Part shown: positions 22,901-37,900 of the stretch, in pieces
Layout: each line of letters starts with the position of its first letter
Position numbering within the stretch: the first letter of the stretch is position 1
NCBI RefSeq assembly: GCF_021155775.2
Contig: NC_060235.2
Coordinates: 7,312,693 to 7,376,692, forward strand
DNA from: Neodiprion pinetum
Lineage: Eukaryota > Arthropoda > Insecta > Hymenoptera > Diprionidae
Direction: 5' to 3'
DNA: 64,000 nucleotides
Translations under genes and position numbers: made by a program
Notes under the pieces: model-generated
What the model was told of the DNA's origin: nothing
What the model saw: only the letters and a program-made list of their open reading frames with translations
Database searches by the model: none

Positions 22901-25900
22901 CAAAAATTGTTCGAAAAATCTCTAAAGCTTTTATCGTCAATTTCCTAAAATAAGGTAAATCATAAGATGTTTCATTCGTCGCCAGATATCGAATCAAACC
23001 TTGTACATTTCAATTAAAATTTATAGAACTGGACTTAGAAGAATATTAACGCGCATGGCGTAGATCAAATAATAGTCATTCATAACAATTCGTTGAAAGC
23101 AATTAGTCAATCCCGTACGGATCTGCGGTATAAAATTTAGCTTCCAGAAATTTCGATTGATCTTATATTATACGAGGCTGAAGTTATTAACGCTATCGTA
23201 ACCAAACATTGGGGAAAAAATAACTATCTTCTTAATTTTACAGCGATTATAAAGAAACTAAGTTTTCGAATTATGAGTGTGTTGTGAAAAAGACATGGCG
23301 CCGGAAAAGACGAAACAGCAAATGCACGGCGCGTGTTGCGTGATCGAATTTTCCAGGGTACAAGCTTCCTCTTGGCGAGTAAGTTTGTCTAGATCTATGC
23401 GTGCGCAAGAGTAGACGTATAAAGTGGGCTTCTCGTTATTAATTCCTATGGTGAAACCCATGGAATGGTCTCCCGTCCCGAAGTCCGCCTCCCGCCGCCA
23501 ACCACCGGATGATCTATGACCGGAGTGAGATGTTTTGAACGGCTATCTGTTTCCGATCTCTTCGATCGCTCGGTGCTCTTAAACGATCGTTTATTTTAAT
23601 CGCTCCTATCAATTTCGGGCCCACATAACGCTTATGTACATATAGATACATGTACATTGCACATACATACAAAATGTATCTAATTCCTATCAAATGTCGG
23701 AGGCGCTGTCTTTTCAATGTTGTAACGGCGTCGCTTGATCGCTTGTAATGCTTTTCGCGTTCCTTTTTCGTATCATCAATTTCGTCATCATCTGCGGCAT
23801 TCCGAATATTATTATTGAAATAAATTTCATTTTGCACCGTATAAATTTAACGGAATATTAATGATTTCTAAGATTGTAATTGCAAGTAAAATTATAAATT
23901 ATTAAACAAATAAACTGTTCATCTTTTCAACATTTCACAAATTGGTATTAAATGATTTCAAATAAATTGTTGTTGTATGTGGTGCTTCACATTCTAGTGA
24001 CAAAAATTGTTAAAAAAAATAAACTATTGAACATTTTTACTTGAAATATTTTTGAAAAAGTATCGAAAGATCACTTCAAAGGATCATGTAATTAATACAT
24101 TTAAAGATCGAATTTAAGTATAGTACAAAAATACGACGGACAAAAAAGTCTATTTTTACAAAAAAATGGATAACTTTTTTATTTTGCAATATTAAGGGCA
24201 TAAATTTCTAACTGAGCCGTCTAGGTACTTAAAATTAAAGGGGAAAAACCTGGGGTTGCAAGTAAGGGTCAAGTTGAATCGAAACATGAAAGAATTTCTG
24301 TATGCAAGTAATATTCATGTGATCGAAAGCCAAACTAGGTTCATTGAAATGTAAATTTATTGTCAATTTTTACAAATTTATTCAAAACAGAGAACAATTG
24401 TGCATCTTAGAAGAAAAGTCGTCTTGCACAGATTTTGTTCGTCGTGTTTTGTGTGTTTATTTTTCTCGGTACTTGTTTTCAAATTAACGACGATGTGTAT
24501 AATTTCTTTGCGAACGAGTAGCTTGTTAAGACATACGACGGTTAATTAATGTCAGTTTCTGTAATGCTTTCCGTGTTTGGAAGATTAATTTTTAATTTTT
24601 ACTCGTCACCAATAAATTTTCATCGTCAAGCTCTTACATCTGCTCCAACACAGCACACACAAAAGTGGGAACATGAGATGAGAAGAGGTCAAAGTCGTGT
24701 AAGAAGTAAAAAAAAAAAAAGATGCGAGTCTACATGAATTCTCGGCGTTCACTTCGTACGACGTATCATTTGTTCTCGACGTTGTATCATACACGACACG
24801 AGGAAAAAGAAATCGTAAATTAAATTAATCTCATGCATTTTATGCTCACGCGATAAGTGTAGGTATTCGAGAAAATTTTACCGCATTTTGTATTTTCGGA
24901 GAAAAAAGGTTCTATTACTGATTAGAAAAATCATTAAAAAAAAAAATTTCACGTGAAGTAGAAATTTTTTAATAAAATTGCAAATACAGTCAATTTGACT
25001 GGTGTGATAGTTCTATAAGTGTTAAACTCGTCGCGTTCACCTTCAACCTCATCGGCAAAATTGAAACTGCTTGATATTTTTCAACGGTTAGTTTTGCTTT
25101 TGCAAAACTTAGGATCGATCCTTAAACCGTCCTGGATCGCCTAATTGGAATTGTTTCTTTTCACGTTCTTGCAGGACGTCGCGGCTCGTGGTCTGGACTT
25201 GCCGAAGGTTGACAGCGTGGTCCAGTACACGGGTCCACTGTCGGCGAGGGACTACGTCCATCGGGTGGGGAGAACAGCCAGAGCCGGATCCTCGGGGAGC
25301 GCCGTGATATTCCTGACACCGCCGGAAGTCGAGTTTGTCCGGATGCTCGAGTCGCGAAGAGTCCGCATACGCCAGGAGGACATGACCGGCATCCTGGACA
25401 AACTGTTGGGTCCGATTTCCCAGCACAACAGTGTCCAAGCCGCAGCCACAGCTCTCCAAAATCAATTCGAAACCCTCGTTCTCGAGGACAAGGAGATGCA
25501 CAGAAGAGCCTGCAAGGGTGAGTTTCATTTTGATGTTTCGTATAAGTTTTCGTTCCGTTTGCTTTCAAGAATATGTACCGTGAATTCAAGATGGTGGACT
25601 GTGTTGAAAAATTTTAAATAGAAAACAACCTGTTCGAAATAACGTTACAATCCAATTGTAACAAAAAAGTATACACGTGTTTTTTCAATCGATGTATTAG
25701 TATTATTACTATTTCAATTTTGAATAACTCGAAAGGCAGGGACTTTAAACAGTGTATTTAAAATTAACAGCCCGTGTACCTCGTCATCTTTGACTTTAAC
25801 TATATTTTACTATGATCTTCTCACCGATCACCGAAAAAGGTCTTGGAATTGTTCAAATTTTTTTTCGTCATTGGTGAAATTTGAAAAACTGTCATTTTTT

Positions 25901-28900
25901 TAAATCCGTAAAAATTCACACAGATTCTATGATTTGAAATGTGATTTTTAAATACCACACGATAATGGGATCTCAATGTTTACTTTTTTGTTCGCAAGTT
26001 TTTAGTTTTTTCAATATCGGAATTTGAGTTTTTTTGTTTTTTTTTTTTTTTTCTCTTGTTTTTTCTTTCCACTATTCCCCGATCGAAATAGATCACAGAA
26101 TCATGAAAACAATGCGATTATGGAATCCATTTAGATCGAGACATTTTAAAAAACAAAAAAGCAAAAACAATTCTGACTGGAAAAAAACTAAAAACTTGCG
26201 AAAAGAAAAAATAATAAATATCGAGATCCCATTATCGTGTGTTGTTCAAAGATCACATTTTGAATCATAGAATCAGTGTGAATTATTCAAGATTAAAAAA
26301 AATTGACGTTTTCCCAATTGATATTTCGATTTTTTTATAAATTTCCTCAGTAGTTGAAGAAAATTAAAAAAAACAAAAAAAGAAACTTCCCGTGACCCTT
26401 TTCGGTTGGTTAAAATATCATACTAAAAAATGATCAGAATCGAAGGGCGTGAGGTACGTAGGGTGTAATTTGACGTGGAATGCCCCGTATGTATAAGTCA
26501 AACTGGGTAGAGAGAGAAAGATAAACAAGGGGAATTAAACCTTCCCCCCCCACCCACCCTTTTGAATCCGAGCAACATTATATGCACGTATTATATCTGT
26601 ATCGTGACACTGCAGGAGGTGCGTGCCGAGGGTTGCAGGGTGTTCGAGTAGCTAGTCGTATATTTACATATATTTACGCAGGAGATATATTTATAGGGTG
26701 GGAGAGGCGAACGGAGGGATGATCTTGGTTGCTGTTGCATGGTTATCCTGTTACGACCGTCATTCGCACGAGGAACTATTTATATATATATTTATTTATT
26801 TACTGCAATAATAAATCCATTTGGAATAATTTTAATTCTCTACGGGGGTCGCGCCGCGATATGCTGTATATTAAGTGTGGTATTAATACACGCTGTGTTA
26901 CGCTGTAAATAAAATGTTGAATCACTGATGGATAGATTCAACGTTATTGAGAAATGATCTTAGAAATCGTTTGCTTTAACGTTATAAAAGCCGAAGGAAC
27001 GGTTTCGACGAATTTTACAATTAGAGTAACACATTTAATGGTACGAATGAATAAATGCGCACTTTGAAAAATTCAACAAGTTATGTTTTATCGGAGAAAA
27101 TTGACAATCGTAACTTTCGATGCCAACAATTTTTATCATCGAAGCGATTGAAATACTCATTATTCAACCAAGTTATTAATTGTTACCTTGGCGTTCCGGC
27201 TATGAGATATCCTTCAGGTCAAATACAGTTTGGTTGAAAGTTGAAAATTTCAGCCAAATATTTTCTTTTTGTTGATGTATCGTTCTATTTTTTTCGATTC
27301 AATAAAAAAGCTCGCTCACCTCTTTCCGTTCAAAGTCTTGATTTCAATATGTCCTTCAATTTTCTCTTGCGTTGAAATCGGCAAAAACCGGGTGAGAGTT
27401 TGTTAAGACTACTGCGGGCAATGAAAAAAATAAAAAAAAAAAATGAGCGTATCAGAAAGGTCAAGTCAAGTGAAGAATGAGATGTTGGCTACTCGTCAGA
27501 TTTTACAGGATTCACATCATTACATAAACGTTTTGACGGCGTTTAAGGTATTTTAAAGGATTTAGAAGAATTTTAAAGGATTTTGTACGATTCCTGCAAT
27601 TTTCTGTAATTTCATAGATTCAAAGTGATTTCACGGGATTTCGTATGGCTTCGAAGGAATTGAAAGGATTTCAAACAATTTCAATGCATTTCTAAGGATT
27701 CCGTAAGATTTTTGGAATTCTGTAAATTTCAAACGATTTCACAAGATTTCAGAGAATTTCGAATGATTTCGTCGGATTTCTGAGATTTTATAAGATTTTG
27801 AAAATTTCGGAGCCTGTGTCGCGTTTCAGGAATTTTATGTAATTTTAAAGATTTCATAAACTTTCGAGATTTCACGAGTTTCCAAAGCCTTCAAAGATTT
27901 CATAGATTTCAAATTATTTTACAAGGTGTCATATGATTTCATAAAATTTCAAAAGCATTCGAGGAATTCCAAAGGATTTAGAAGAATCTCAAAGGATTTT
28001 GTATTACTTCCTCAACTCTGTGCAATTTCATAGAATTTTACAAGACTTCTAAGGAGCTTAAAAGATTTCAAAGAATTGCATCTATCACATGATTTCACAA
28101 GACTTCAGAGTCTTGCCAAGAATGATTGCATAGGATTTTTAGGATTTCGTAAAATTTCAAAAGTTTCAGAGCCTTCGTGGCATTTCGAGAATTTCATGTA
28201 ATTTGAATGATTTCATAAATTTTCGAGCTTTTAGAGATTCCACGAGTTTCCAAACGATTTCATGACTGGTGTAGATCACCGGATCATTGAAGTGTGGTTC
28301 ACCCCTCGGTGAAAACTACGTCTAATGGTCCTTGGATTCGGAAACTAAACTTGGACAGGGGGATCAGCTAAAGCGGCATCTAAGCTTGCAGCCGTCTTTC
28401 GGTTGGAATAATCGATCGATCAATCGGGGACGGTCAAGTGGCTAGTTGTGTACCGTCATTCGGTCGGATGTGGGTAAGGGTGAGGGGGATGGGCACAGGC
28501 TCCGAAACGTGAATTTGGTACAGAAAACGCCTCCCTTAACCGTTTCAAATCCGCGACTAACCTTCGTGAAAAGCCTCGGTTGACGGCCCGGACAACCGCA
28601 CGAGGCGGCAAGGCCTTTCAGGCCGGAGATTTATCACTCGGTGCTTTGGTTTATTTCTGCCTGATACTTTTGCCCTTTGAGCGTAGAGACCTCGAGGTTA
28701 GTTCGCATTTTGGCAGACTTTAGAGGATTCAATAGATGCGAATTTTGGCTTACCCGCGCAATGCTGTACCTACTACCGTGATTCGAACAATTTAATCAGA
28801 TTTACAAGGGAGAAATTGCTCGATTCGATTCTCGATTTATAGCGATTCAGGCATGAGTTTAGTGATATTGTAAGGGCTCGTTAAAAAAATGAACAAGTGT

Positions 28901-31900
28901 AGAAAACTGATTGCTTCATTTGATGCTCAATTTCCACCGATTTAGACCTCAGTTTAATGATTTTACGAGGTATCATTCAAAAAACGAACAAGTGTCGAAA
29001 ACTGCTTGCTTAATTCGATGATCAATTTCTAGCGATTTGGATCTCAGTTTAATGATTTTACGAGGTATCATTCAAAAAACGAACAAGTGTCGAAAACTGC
29101 TTGCTTAATTCGATGATCAATTTCTAGCGATTTGGATCTCAGTTTAATGATATTATGAGGAATCATTCAAAAAATTAACAAGTGTAGAAAATTGATTGCT
29201 TAATTCGATGATCAATTTCTAGCGATTTTAGGCCTCAGTTTAATGATATCGCGAGGAATCATTCAAAAAACGAACAAGTGTCGAAAACTGCTTGCTTCAT
29301 TTGATGCTCAATTTCCACCGATTTAGACCTCAGTTTAATGATTTTACGAGGCATCATTCAAAAAACGAACAAGTGTCGAAAACTGCAGCGGTTGAAGTCC
29401 GAGTAATTTGAATTCAATATACCGACATTTTCGCGAATTTATAGCTTTTTCAACGCCAAAAATAAATGTTGATTTTCGGATTCGTTTTTTCACCGCATTG
29501 ATCTTTAAACTTTTATTGAAAAGTCTAGTGATTGACTTCAACAAATTCGTTGCTTTACCCGTAGAAGCTGTACTGAATTTATTGAAATTGACAAGGATCG
29601 TTGGATAAATAGCAGTTTGAATTGTTATGATCTCTACTGAAAAAGTTGTGACCCAATCCGTGTCGAAATTATTCGGAATTTTTCTTCAACGCTTTAATCA
29701 TTTCAAGTGTGATTGATTAAAAAACCACAAGTACATTTCAGGACTGATATGCCAATTATAGTATTTGTGAATTTTTTTTCACAATTTTAATCAAATAACA
29801 CAATTTTTTAAAAATCGCTAAAACCTTATAAACTCTTAAATTTTTCAAAAATCACACGCGTTTTTTACAACTTAGAATGTCCAAAAATACTCCTGTGTTA
29901 TGCAAAATGCACTACGAATCGACGGGCTTAGTTTTTCTGAAGTAGTCAATTTCGTTAAAAATTAAGAAAACAAAAATCCCACGAAGTCTGAATCGGTTTT
30001 TAGGGGATCGGAGATCCGGCCAGATCTATTACACGTGGAATGCCCCATACACACCCTCAACGAGGATCGTAAAAACGATGATTAAGAACGAAGTCGTCGT
30101 TGACGTAAAGCTAGCCATGTATGCCGGGTGAATCCCAGTTATACAACAACAATAAAGAGGCACACGATACACTTCGAGGAGGGTGGGTGGTGTAAATTTA
30201 CGAAGCACACGGAAGTGAGCCTCTTTTATTATACTCACAACGCAGACTTTTCGTCTCTGTGTACATAAGTACCTATGTATAAAGTATATTATAACCACTC
30301 GCAAAAGCTTCAAGAGGGTTGCGGCGAAGAATTGAAATTTATTTTACTCCCTCCGTATACGGACGCGACGCTTCGCACACACGAGACGCGTGCAGAAGTT
30401 GGCAAAGTGGCGAAGGGCGGGGGGGGGGGGGGGGGGGGCGAGGATAGGAGAAGTAGAAATCTCGCTAATTCGCAACATTATCACCCCGATAGAGCTCAAC
30501 AACCCTCAATGCCGCTTGCCGAGGGGTTCTTCTCCCCTTTTTCATCCCCCTTCCCCCTCAAGTCGGACGGGACTCGATCTACACTCGGTTCGTGATAAAT
30601 CCACGGTGGAGCGAATCGCGGTGTTGCGAAGAAAATTAATATCGTCGAGACAATTGGTCGGTAAATTGTCGAAATTGATGAAAATTCGAGAAAAACGATT
30701 TGAAATATCATTGAAACGTGAGATTTTCAACGGAGTGAAGTTCGTAACGTTGCGGTAACATTGGTTCGTTGCGCGGAAAAATTATTATTTCGGAACTGTA
30801 GGATCGTCGCGAGTTGAGTAATCTGTTTTTTAAAAAGCAAAGTGTGTTCAGATATCTGATATTAAACTCCTTCAAAGTCGTTCTAAATTTTTACAACAAT
30901 GACTTTGGTTTCAATATTTCGTTACGTTAACGTTACTAAACTAAATATGATACATTTTTCCGATAATCAATTCGAGTGTGGGAAATATTCAAAAACTGTA
31001 AGCTTAAATTCGAGAAGTTTGATCCGATCGCATGTCACAGTTTTTTAGAGATCGCATTGTTCTACAATTATTTCAATTTCGGAAAAAATTAATACACCCT
31101 TGGTCCGATTTTTATGAATTTTAAACTAATTTCATTTATTGTAGATGAATTTGGACAAGAATAACATGTTTTTAAATAAATTATAATTATTATCAAATCA
31201 CCACTTGGAACCCAGATTTTCGTCACTTACAATCGAACTTGAGTAAAAAATCATTCCTGCAAAATTCATGAATATCAAATGTTCATTACTGCCTGCAGGC
31301 TACCCCGTTCTACTTACGGTAATAATAACAATAAAAGTCATTTGATCAGACTAAAATTACGAACATTACACCAGAGAATACGAAAAAAAGTGTCAACTTC
31401 ACTTTTCGACTCAAATCTCGCGCGTACATCTTTTTTGCTCAGCATGTGGAAAGAAAGAGACTGTGAATTGTTTTGGAGAAATGTCTCAAATAGGGAGTAA
31501 AAAAAGGAAGAAAAAAAAAAAAAATGATAAAATTAACAAAAAATATATAAACTATTTTTTTTTTTTTTTTACTCACTTTCCCGCTAGTTTTCAGGTCAAT
31601 TCACGGACACTTGCGGACACGACGGGTTTCATCGTAGGCGAGAGTTACGTCGAATAAAGGATATCGTTCACACCGGTAGTTGCCGAGGGGGTTGGGGGTG
31701 GAGACGGGTGGGGCGGGGGTAGGCCGACACAATCCAACCACTGAATGTGGCTTCCGCCAGCCAAAACCACTTACGCTTTGTGGCGTGGAGAGTCTTAACA
31801 ATGCGATACAGCCGTACAGGATACAAATACAATAAGACGTAGTTATATCACTTAGGAACAATATAACCCCCTCCCTCCGTCCACCCCTTGCCGTTTTCTC

Positions 31901-34900
31901 CTCCTCTTTCAGATTTATGTGCTAAATGGAGAAAAATATTTTATTCCCTCTCGCCTTTTTCTTCTTCTTATACCTCTTATTCTTCCTTTTTTTATTTTCC
32001 TCTTTTCTGCTTCTGAATTGTTGTTTTATTTTCCTATTTCTTGTTTTTCTTCTTTTCTAACTTTTTGCCGTATTTCTTACTATTTATATTACTACGCAGC
32101 TTCTTGTATGATGCGTATAATTATAGGTAAGACGAAAATCAGCTTTGCAATTGCGGAATGGTACAAGGAAAGAAAAATATTGCGGGTTTAACATCATCTG
32201 CGGTGAATACAGGGTTGGGAAAAAGTATGGAAAGCGCGAAAAATTTCCGTACTGAGAAAAATTTCATTTGTTATAGTAACTAGAAAAATTCAGCGAAACA
32301 GGTATCGTTAAGAAAACTGTTTGAATATTGTTGGAATTACGAAAAACGAGGTACTCGTAACCATTTTGCACTTTTGTCGATCCTTTTTTGGTAATTGCAA
32401 CGCAAAATCAGTTTTGGAGGTTTACTATACTTTTTTAGTTAAATAAGGCTTTAACGTCAATTTATTGTTACACAAGCGTTAAATTTTCGCAACAGTTGCG
32501 AGAAAATATAGCAACAGTGATCGTAATGAGAAAGAATAGTAACGGATACTAGACCTTCTGGTAACAGCTAGAAAACTAATTTTCATTTTCTACCTATAAC
32601 TACATTTTTCGATTGTGGTAAAAAATGAAATTACTTAACGACCGAGCGATAACCGGAACTAAAAATTTCTCTCAGTGGAAGGTTAAATCATAGGGATTGA
32701 ATGGCGACCTTTGATTTGATTAAGAACCGCATCTTCAAGCTCATTTTGAGATCAACTTAAACTTTTTTTTTTTTTTTATTCCACTAGCTTACTAGAACTG
32801 GGATAATGTCAGGGAAATCTAGATCCTAGGTTCTGAAAAATCTGGAAATGTAATGTAATTTTTTTCCCAAAAATTTGCGATCATCCTGATTATACAAGCC
32901 GTACTTGACGCAAGGGAAAGGTAGTGAAAAGGAAAAGTTGAGCAAGAAAGAAGGGGAACGGGAAGAGAATGTCCACGTGCGAGGTTCACTGGGGATCGAG
33001 GAACCCCCCGAGTTCCCACCGTACCGCCCCCGCTTACACCTACGCACAATGCGTGTACGCATCGCATCCCATCGCATCGCACGTACACATGAGCAGAGAA
33101 TGCGACACGTACCGAAAAATGTCTGTATGGGGGAACTATTAGCGGGAGCACTTGACTCCGAGGCCCTTAATGCCCTGTAATAGCACGCCATGGTACTACA
33201 GAGCAAGCTGCGGAGCCCCTCCCTTTCCTCCCTTAAATCCCCTGCGCAGAAGGTCCTATACGGGGATCCTAATGGAACCGCAATTAATCAGGGCATGTAT
33301 CGAGTCGTTACCCCTACCACGGCTGTACGATGTACACGCCGAAGGAGCCACGTGACATTATTTATCATCCCTCGGCCGCAGCGTTACATCCATATACTGC
33401 TATTTGTGTATTATGTGTGCACGGATGTGTATGTACGACATTTAGGCACTGTGGTGTAACACGAGGTCAGCGTGGAATTATATTCCTTTAAATTAGTGCC
33501 AAATCCACACCCCGAGGAATTACGACCCTTTATACGTTAATCGATGTGTGATTTGATTTTTTTCTTTGTTTTTTCTTGAGCATCGAATGATCGGATCAAC
33601 GATTGATTGGAAGGGTTGAGTAATCGGAAAAACGATTGATTTAAGTGGCTGATTAATCGATTGCCTGAAAAAAGGTACAATTTTGATACCCCTGTTGATC
33701 GGTTAATCGGGAAAAGGATTAATTGAGAGAAGCGATTGATCGATCAATTGGGAAATCGATGGTTTGGGAGAGAGATTTATTGGAAAAACGATAAATTGAG
33801 AGAGCTGATCGATTAATCATTTGTTTGAAAAATTGACAGACCTCCGGTAAACTTATGTATGTATAAGATAGACGTGTGGAAAATGAAAGACACAATCACG
33901 AATGATAGGCATGAAATTTGCCTCACTATGAATGAATGACACTCGATTTGTCAATGCAGCATTTTCTCTGCTTGAAAATAAATAAAGGAATAAATCATAA
34001 ATTTCAAAAATCAAGTAATATAAAATATCGATTCTTTTTGGGAATGTAAAATCGATTGTGAATGCAAAAAATCTGTTTATCTATCTATCAAAAAGTAATC
34101 CCGGGATTCTTGTTTTCGTTATGAAGAAAAAAAGTCATCGAAAATAAACAAAAATTGTATCGTACAAGAAAAAAACAGTCATTGTCCCCTGTTATAGTAT
34201 TTTATTTTTGTCCCTAGAAGCGAAGGTAATTTTTACTGAAAAATAATGTGCAGAATTGCGTTCTATGTTCGCAGCCTACGTATCCTGGATCCGTTTTTAC
34301 GCAAGCTATCCCAAAGACATGCGGGAGATATTTGACAGGCGGGAACTTCACCTTGGACATTTTGCAAAGAGTTTCGGACTCCGAGATCCGCCGCAAAAAA
34401 TTGGCGGTGTTGGAAAGACGATTCAGCAAGACGACATCAAAAATAAGATTCACAATAATCGTCTATCCAATGAACGGTGAGATTATTTACATATAATGCG
34501 TATAGTTTTTTTTTTTTTTGCTTCATTATGCATCATGAATGTAATTTTTATCTGTGGAATATGGTTTTACGGATTTTGGAATCGGCGAATGAAAGAAATA
34601 ACCCAAAAATTCGCCGACACGCGAGTTTAATTTAAACAACAATTAGTTTTCTTCTCAATTCATTAATTTTCTATTGATTCACGTTTTGATTTCTTACGAA
34701 AAATCTAATTTGAATCTCGAATAAGAATTCTCCAAACACTTAATCACGATATAGTTACGAGCTATTAATACGAGATATTAATTACGAGCAGAAAATTTCA
34801 CTGAATTAAAGCTAGAGACGAATTTATGCGAATAGGTCCAAACTATTCCATGGATGTGCCAAAAATTTGGTTGTATATCGATGACCGCTAATAAGAAAAC

Positions 34901-37900
34901 CCAAATATCATTCCAGAGCGACAATGTGAAAACACCTATGTGACGTGTACGAGCATAAAGACATACGTGTTTTTTCGTATTGTCACTATGGAGATAAGTC
35001 TTTATCCTGCAAGAAAGGAAAGTAGACGCACCGGATGTCGCGATGTTTTTTTTCTTTCTTTCTTTATTTTTGCACGGACACACAGTAATTTAGTGTATAA
35101 GTAAAATGTTTGCGACGACTAGCGCGTGTTTATATGATGCACGACGTATTCTTGCTCAGTTATGGTCACCGACTAGTACCTATTATTATACCCATAAATC
35201 GGCACCACTCCGGCTCACCAATCCATCCTTTCACCGATTAAAAATCGCTCTGTGGTATAATCTAGCAGCTGGGGACGCGTTACAGTCTCGTATAGAATTA
35301 TACATGTACATACGTATAGTAGACGGTGTGAAATGACAGTTGAATGACGTTTAAATGACGGAGAAAAGGATGGACGGTCACCGTAAATGTTTGCGGTAGG
35401 AGAAAAATTAACGAACCTGAAACACCTAGTGTGCGCGTTGTCCAATACCCGAAAATGTATACAACGTGTAATAAAACGAAATGTGACACGAGAAAAAAAA
35501 TAAAATAAATATAAATAAAAAAAAGAAACAAAAATAATGAAAAAAATTAAAGGAGGGATCGTAATGCCGAGAGGTATTCGAATTCGACTCGGCGTCGCGC
35601 GGTGGCGGCGTAGGCGCAACGTAATAATATCCAGAAACGCTCGTACGGCGGAAACAGCGGTCGCATCAGTCTGTTTAATAGCCGTATTGTATAATTACGA
35701 ACAATGGGGCTCATGCACTGCAGCGGGGGCTGAAAGGCTCGCCACTGACTCGGGAAACGTTATTCCAACCTGTCCGCGTCGACGTACCAACTTCAAACCG
35801 GCTCCGAAGAGCCTGGATAACGTGGATAACGGGCGATGCGCACCGTTTATACTTTATAACGTCATTTATGCTCGCTTCGCTTGTCCATGTGGCACCGAGT
35901 TCGTTTGAAGCCTTTGGTTGCACTTCTCGTGTCGCACCCTCGTGCACGTGGATTGATTTCTGGAGGTATAGTAGACATAACAGGCCAGTTCTTGATACAG
36001 ATTTCTGTTACCGACAGTTACCGGCAGTTACCGACATTTTAGTCGGGACTCAAACCCTTTCTCCGATTACGTTACTACGTCTGTCACTGGCCTTGTATAT
36101 CTACTAGGTACACTTGATACATTAATATCAGTCCAACATTTACATCTTTCATCCTTTAACCTTTCTTTTTGAGTTTTGATGTTTGATTAGTTTGCTTGAC
36201 GGTGCTGCATTAAGAGCGTTTGTTATAGATGAAAAATACTTTTAAATTCAGATGCAAAGAATGTTGTGTTAACTATGAAATCTTATGAATTCATACTCAT
36301 AGTCAATTCCTTGAGGGGCTGCAATAAGTCTAGTGTCAAGTTGGTGGATAGTAAAATATCAACCCGTATGTTTCAAATAAACAAATAACCATCGTATTCT
36401 TCACCAACTCGAAATAATTCTTTCGTCGTCAAAAATATGTCTAAACAGTGAGCGAGATGGATACTGAAATCAATTCTCTAAGTTTCGTGATCGTTTCACC
36501 GTAAAGTAATTTTTCAACATTAACACAAAGTTATTTTCATCTTCCCAGCAAGTAAACTGCTCTCTTCACATTCTAAAACTAGTTAAACCAGTAATTTCTG
36601 GATACCTGTTTGAATTGCAATTTTAAGAATGAGGTTGACGACAGTATGTCGATTTCAAAACAGATTCAGTAAATAATAATATTGTACGAAATATTGTTTC
36701 CTCGAATTAAATTGAACTCGATTGATTTATAAATGAGACTGATTGGCCGAGAATCGATACTTTTTCTGAATTTTATTAAGATATAATAATTCATTTAGTA
36801 TATTTATCATACCATCACATTTGCGAGCTGTACGAAGATCTCTTTAAAAAATTTTAAAACAAAAATTACTACCGGAATTAAAAAAAAATGCTTGAATATC
36901 AATGATCCGTTTCAAATCGCTTCAAAATTTTTAAAACACCAGTAGATTCGCTCAATTTTGCTCTACGATGATTCGTTCCATTCAGAAGACTATTTTCTAC
37001 ATATTCACTGCATGGGTACAAACTGTTGGGAACACTTATTTTCATGCCGGCATCATTATTGAATACTTAATATTATACCGATATCAGATAATATTACAAC
37101 GATATTAATTGTCATCAACAAATGATAATAGTTTTCAATTGACGACAATAAAAAAGAAAAAAAAAAATAAATCAAAAAGACAAGGTAATCGAGACAAATA
37201 CACGCCTCGTAGGCTCATTCTCGCCATTAGATAGGCGTGTAGAAACATAGACACGTACACGTATGGTTGGGTTTGTAAGTCCGCAGGCGTGCGCCAAGTT
37301 GGAAAGCCAACTGACACATGACGGCTGCGGCGCAGGATGGATGACGGATGACGGATGACACGAGGTGACGCAGGGCGACATGAGTTTTGACGATGATCAC
37401 CGCGCTATTTCACCCGTTTCTCTATAATGGTTGGCGGTACCTGCCGGCAGTCGGTTATTTCGCCGGAACCGTCTCGGTTCAGTTTTCGTATAGGCACATC
37501 ACATCACGTCCGTCTTATGCGTGGATAATACCAGAAGTTAGATTAGGCACGTCTTACATTAAATTTTACCCGATGCGCTCCGGCTGCTGGAACCGGAAAT
37601 TCGGGGCACCATTGCTAGTTGGCCGGTTTTTTTTTTTTTTATAGCGAAAGCCGCGATGTTGATCCTCGGATTTCACTTTTATGCAGTTCACTATTTATCG
37701 CTATTGCGTGTTGTTGTTTTTCCGTTGACAAATGCGTCTTGAAGTTTTTGGTCATAGTTATCAACCAAAAACCTCAAGACTTAGTTATCAACGTAACAAA
37801 GACAAAAGCAAACTTTGCAAGTAACAAATGAAAGTTTTTCTTATTATTCGATGCATAGAATCAAAATTTATTTATTTAAATATAAACATATTAAAAATAA

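Larger units (their letters stand above)
14568..25174 (+). other. DDX31 intron 6
   Basis: 10.6 kb intron separating motif V halves (GVLLCT | DVAARGLD). It holds a MITE at 18371-18652, degenerate TTTCAAACGATT arrays, a GC-richer block at 19.7-20.8 kb, a 46-bp duplication, a CpG-rich island and one copy of an AACTTGGCAAATTT-ended element. Several short candidate ORFs are listed separately; the rest shows nothing coding. Confidence 0.75.
25518..34274 (+). other. DDX31 intron 7
   Basis: 8.8 kb intron made largely of repeats: an inverted repeat at 25865-26325, a degenerate array at 27540-28260, a 95-bp minisatellite at 28860-29390, a poly(G) tract and one full MITE at 32251-32676. GC-rich blocks at 28.3-28.7 and 33.0-33.4 kb have no convincing reading frame. 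Confidence 0.75.

Noticed and set aside
32819..33206. Overlapping 110- and 126-codon minus ORFs in intron 7
   Set aside because: Two frames and the opposite strand are all open over the same GC-rich patch, which indicates composition and not coding.
34777..35083. 101-codon minus-strand ORF in intron 8
   Set aside because: AT-rich, Lys/Tyr-rich, crosses poly(T) runs, and has no known domain.
35537..35908. 123-codon Arg-rich ORF in DDX31 intron 8
   Set aside because: A GC-rich patch gives an Arg/Ala composition with no known domain, and the start lies in an A-rich run. Not supported as a gene.
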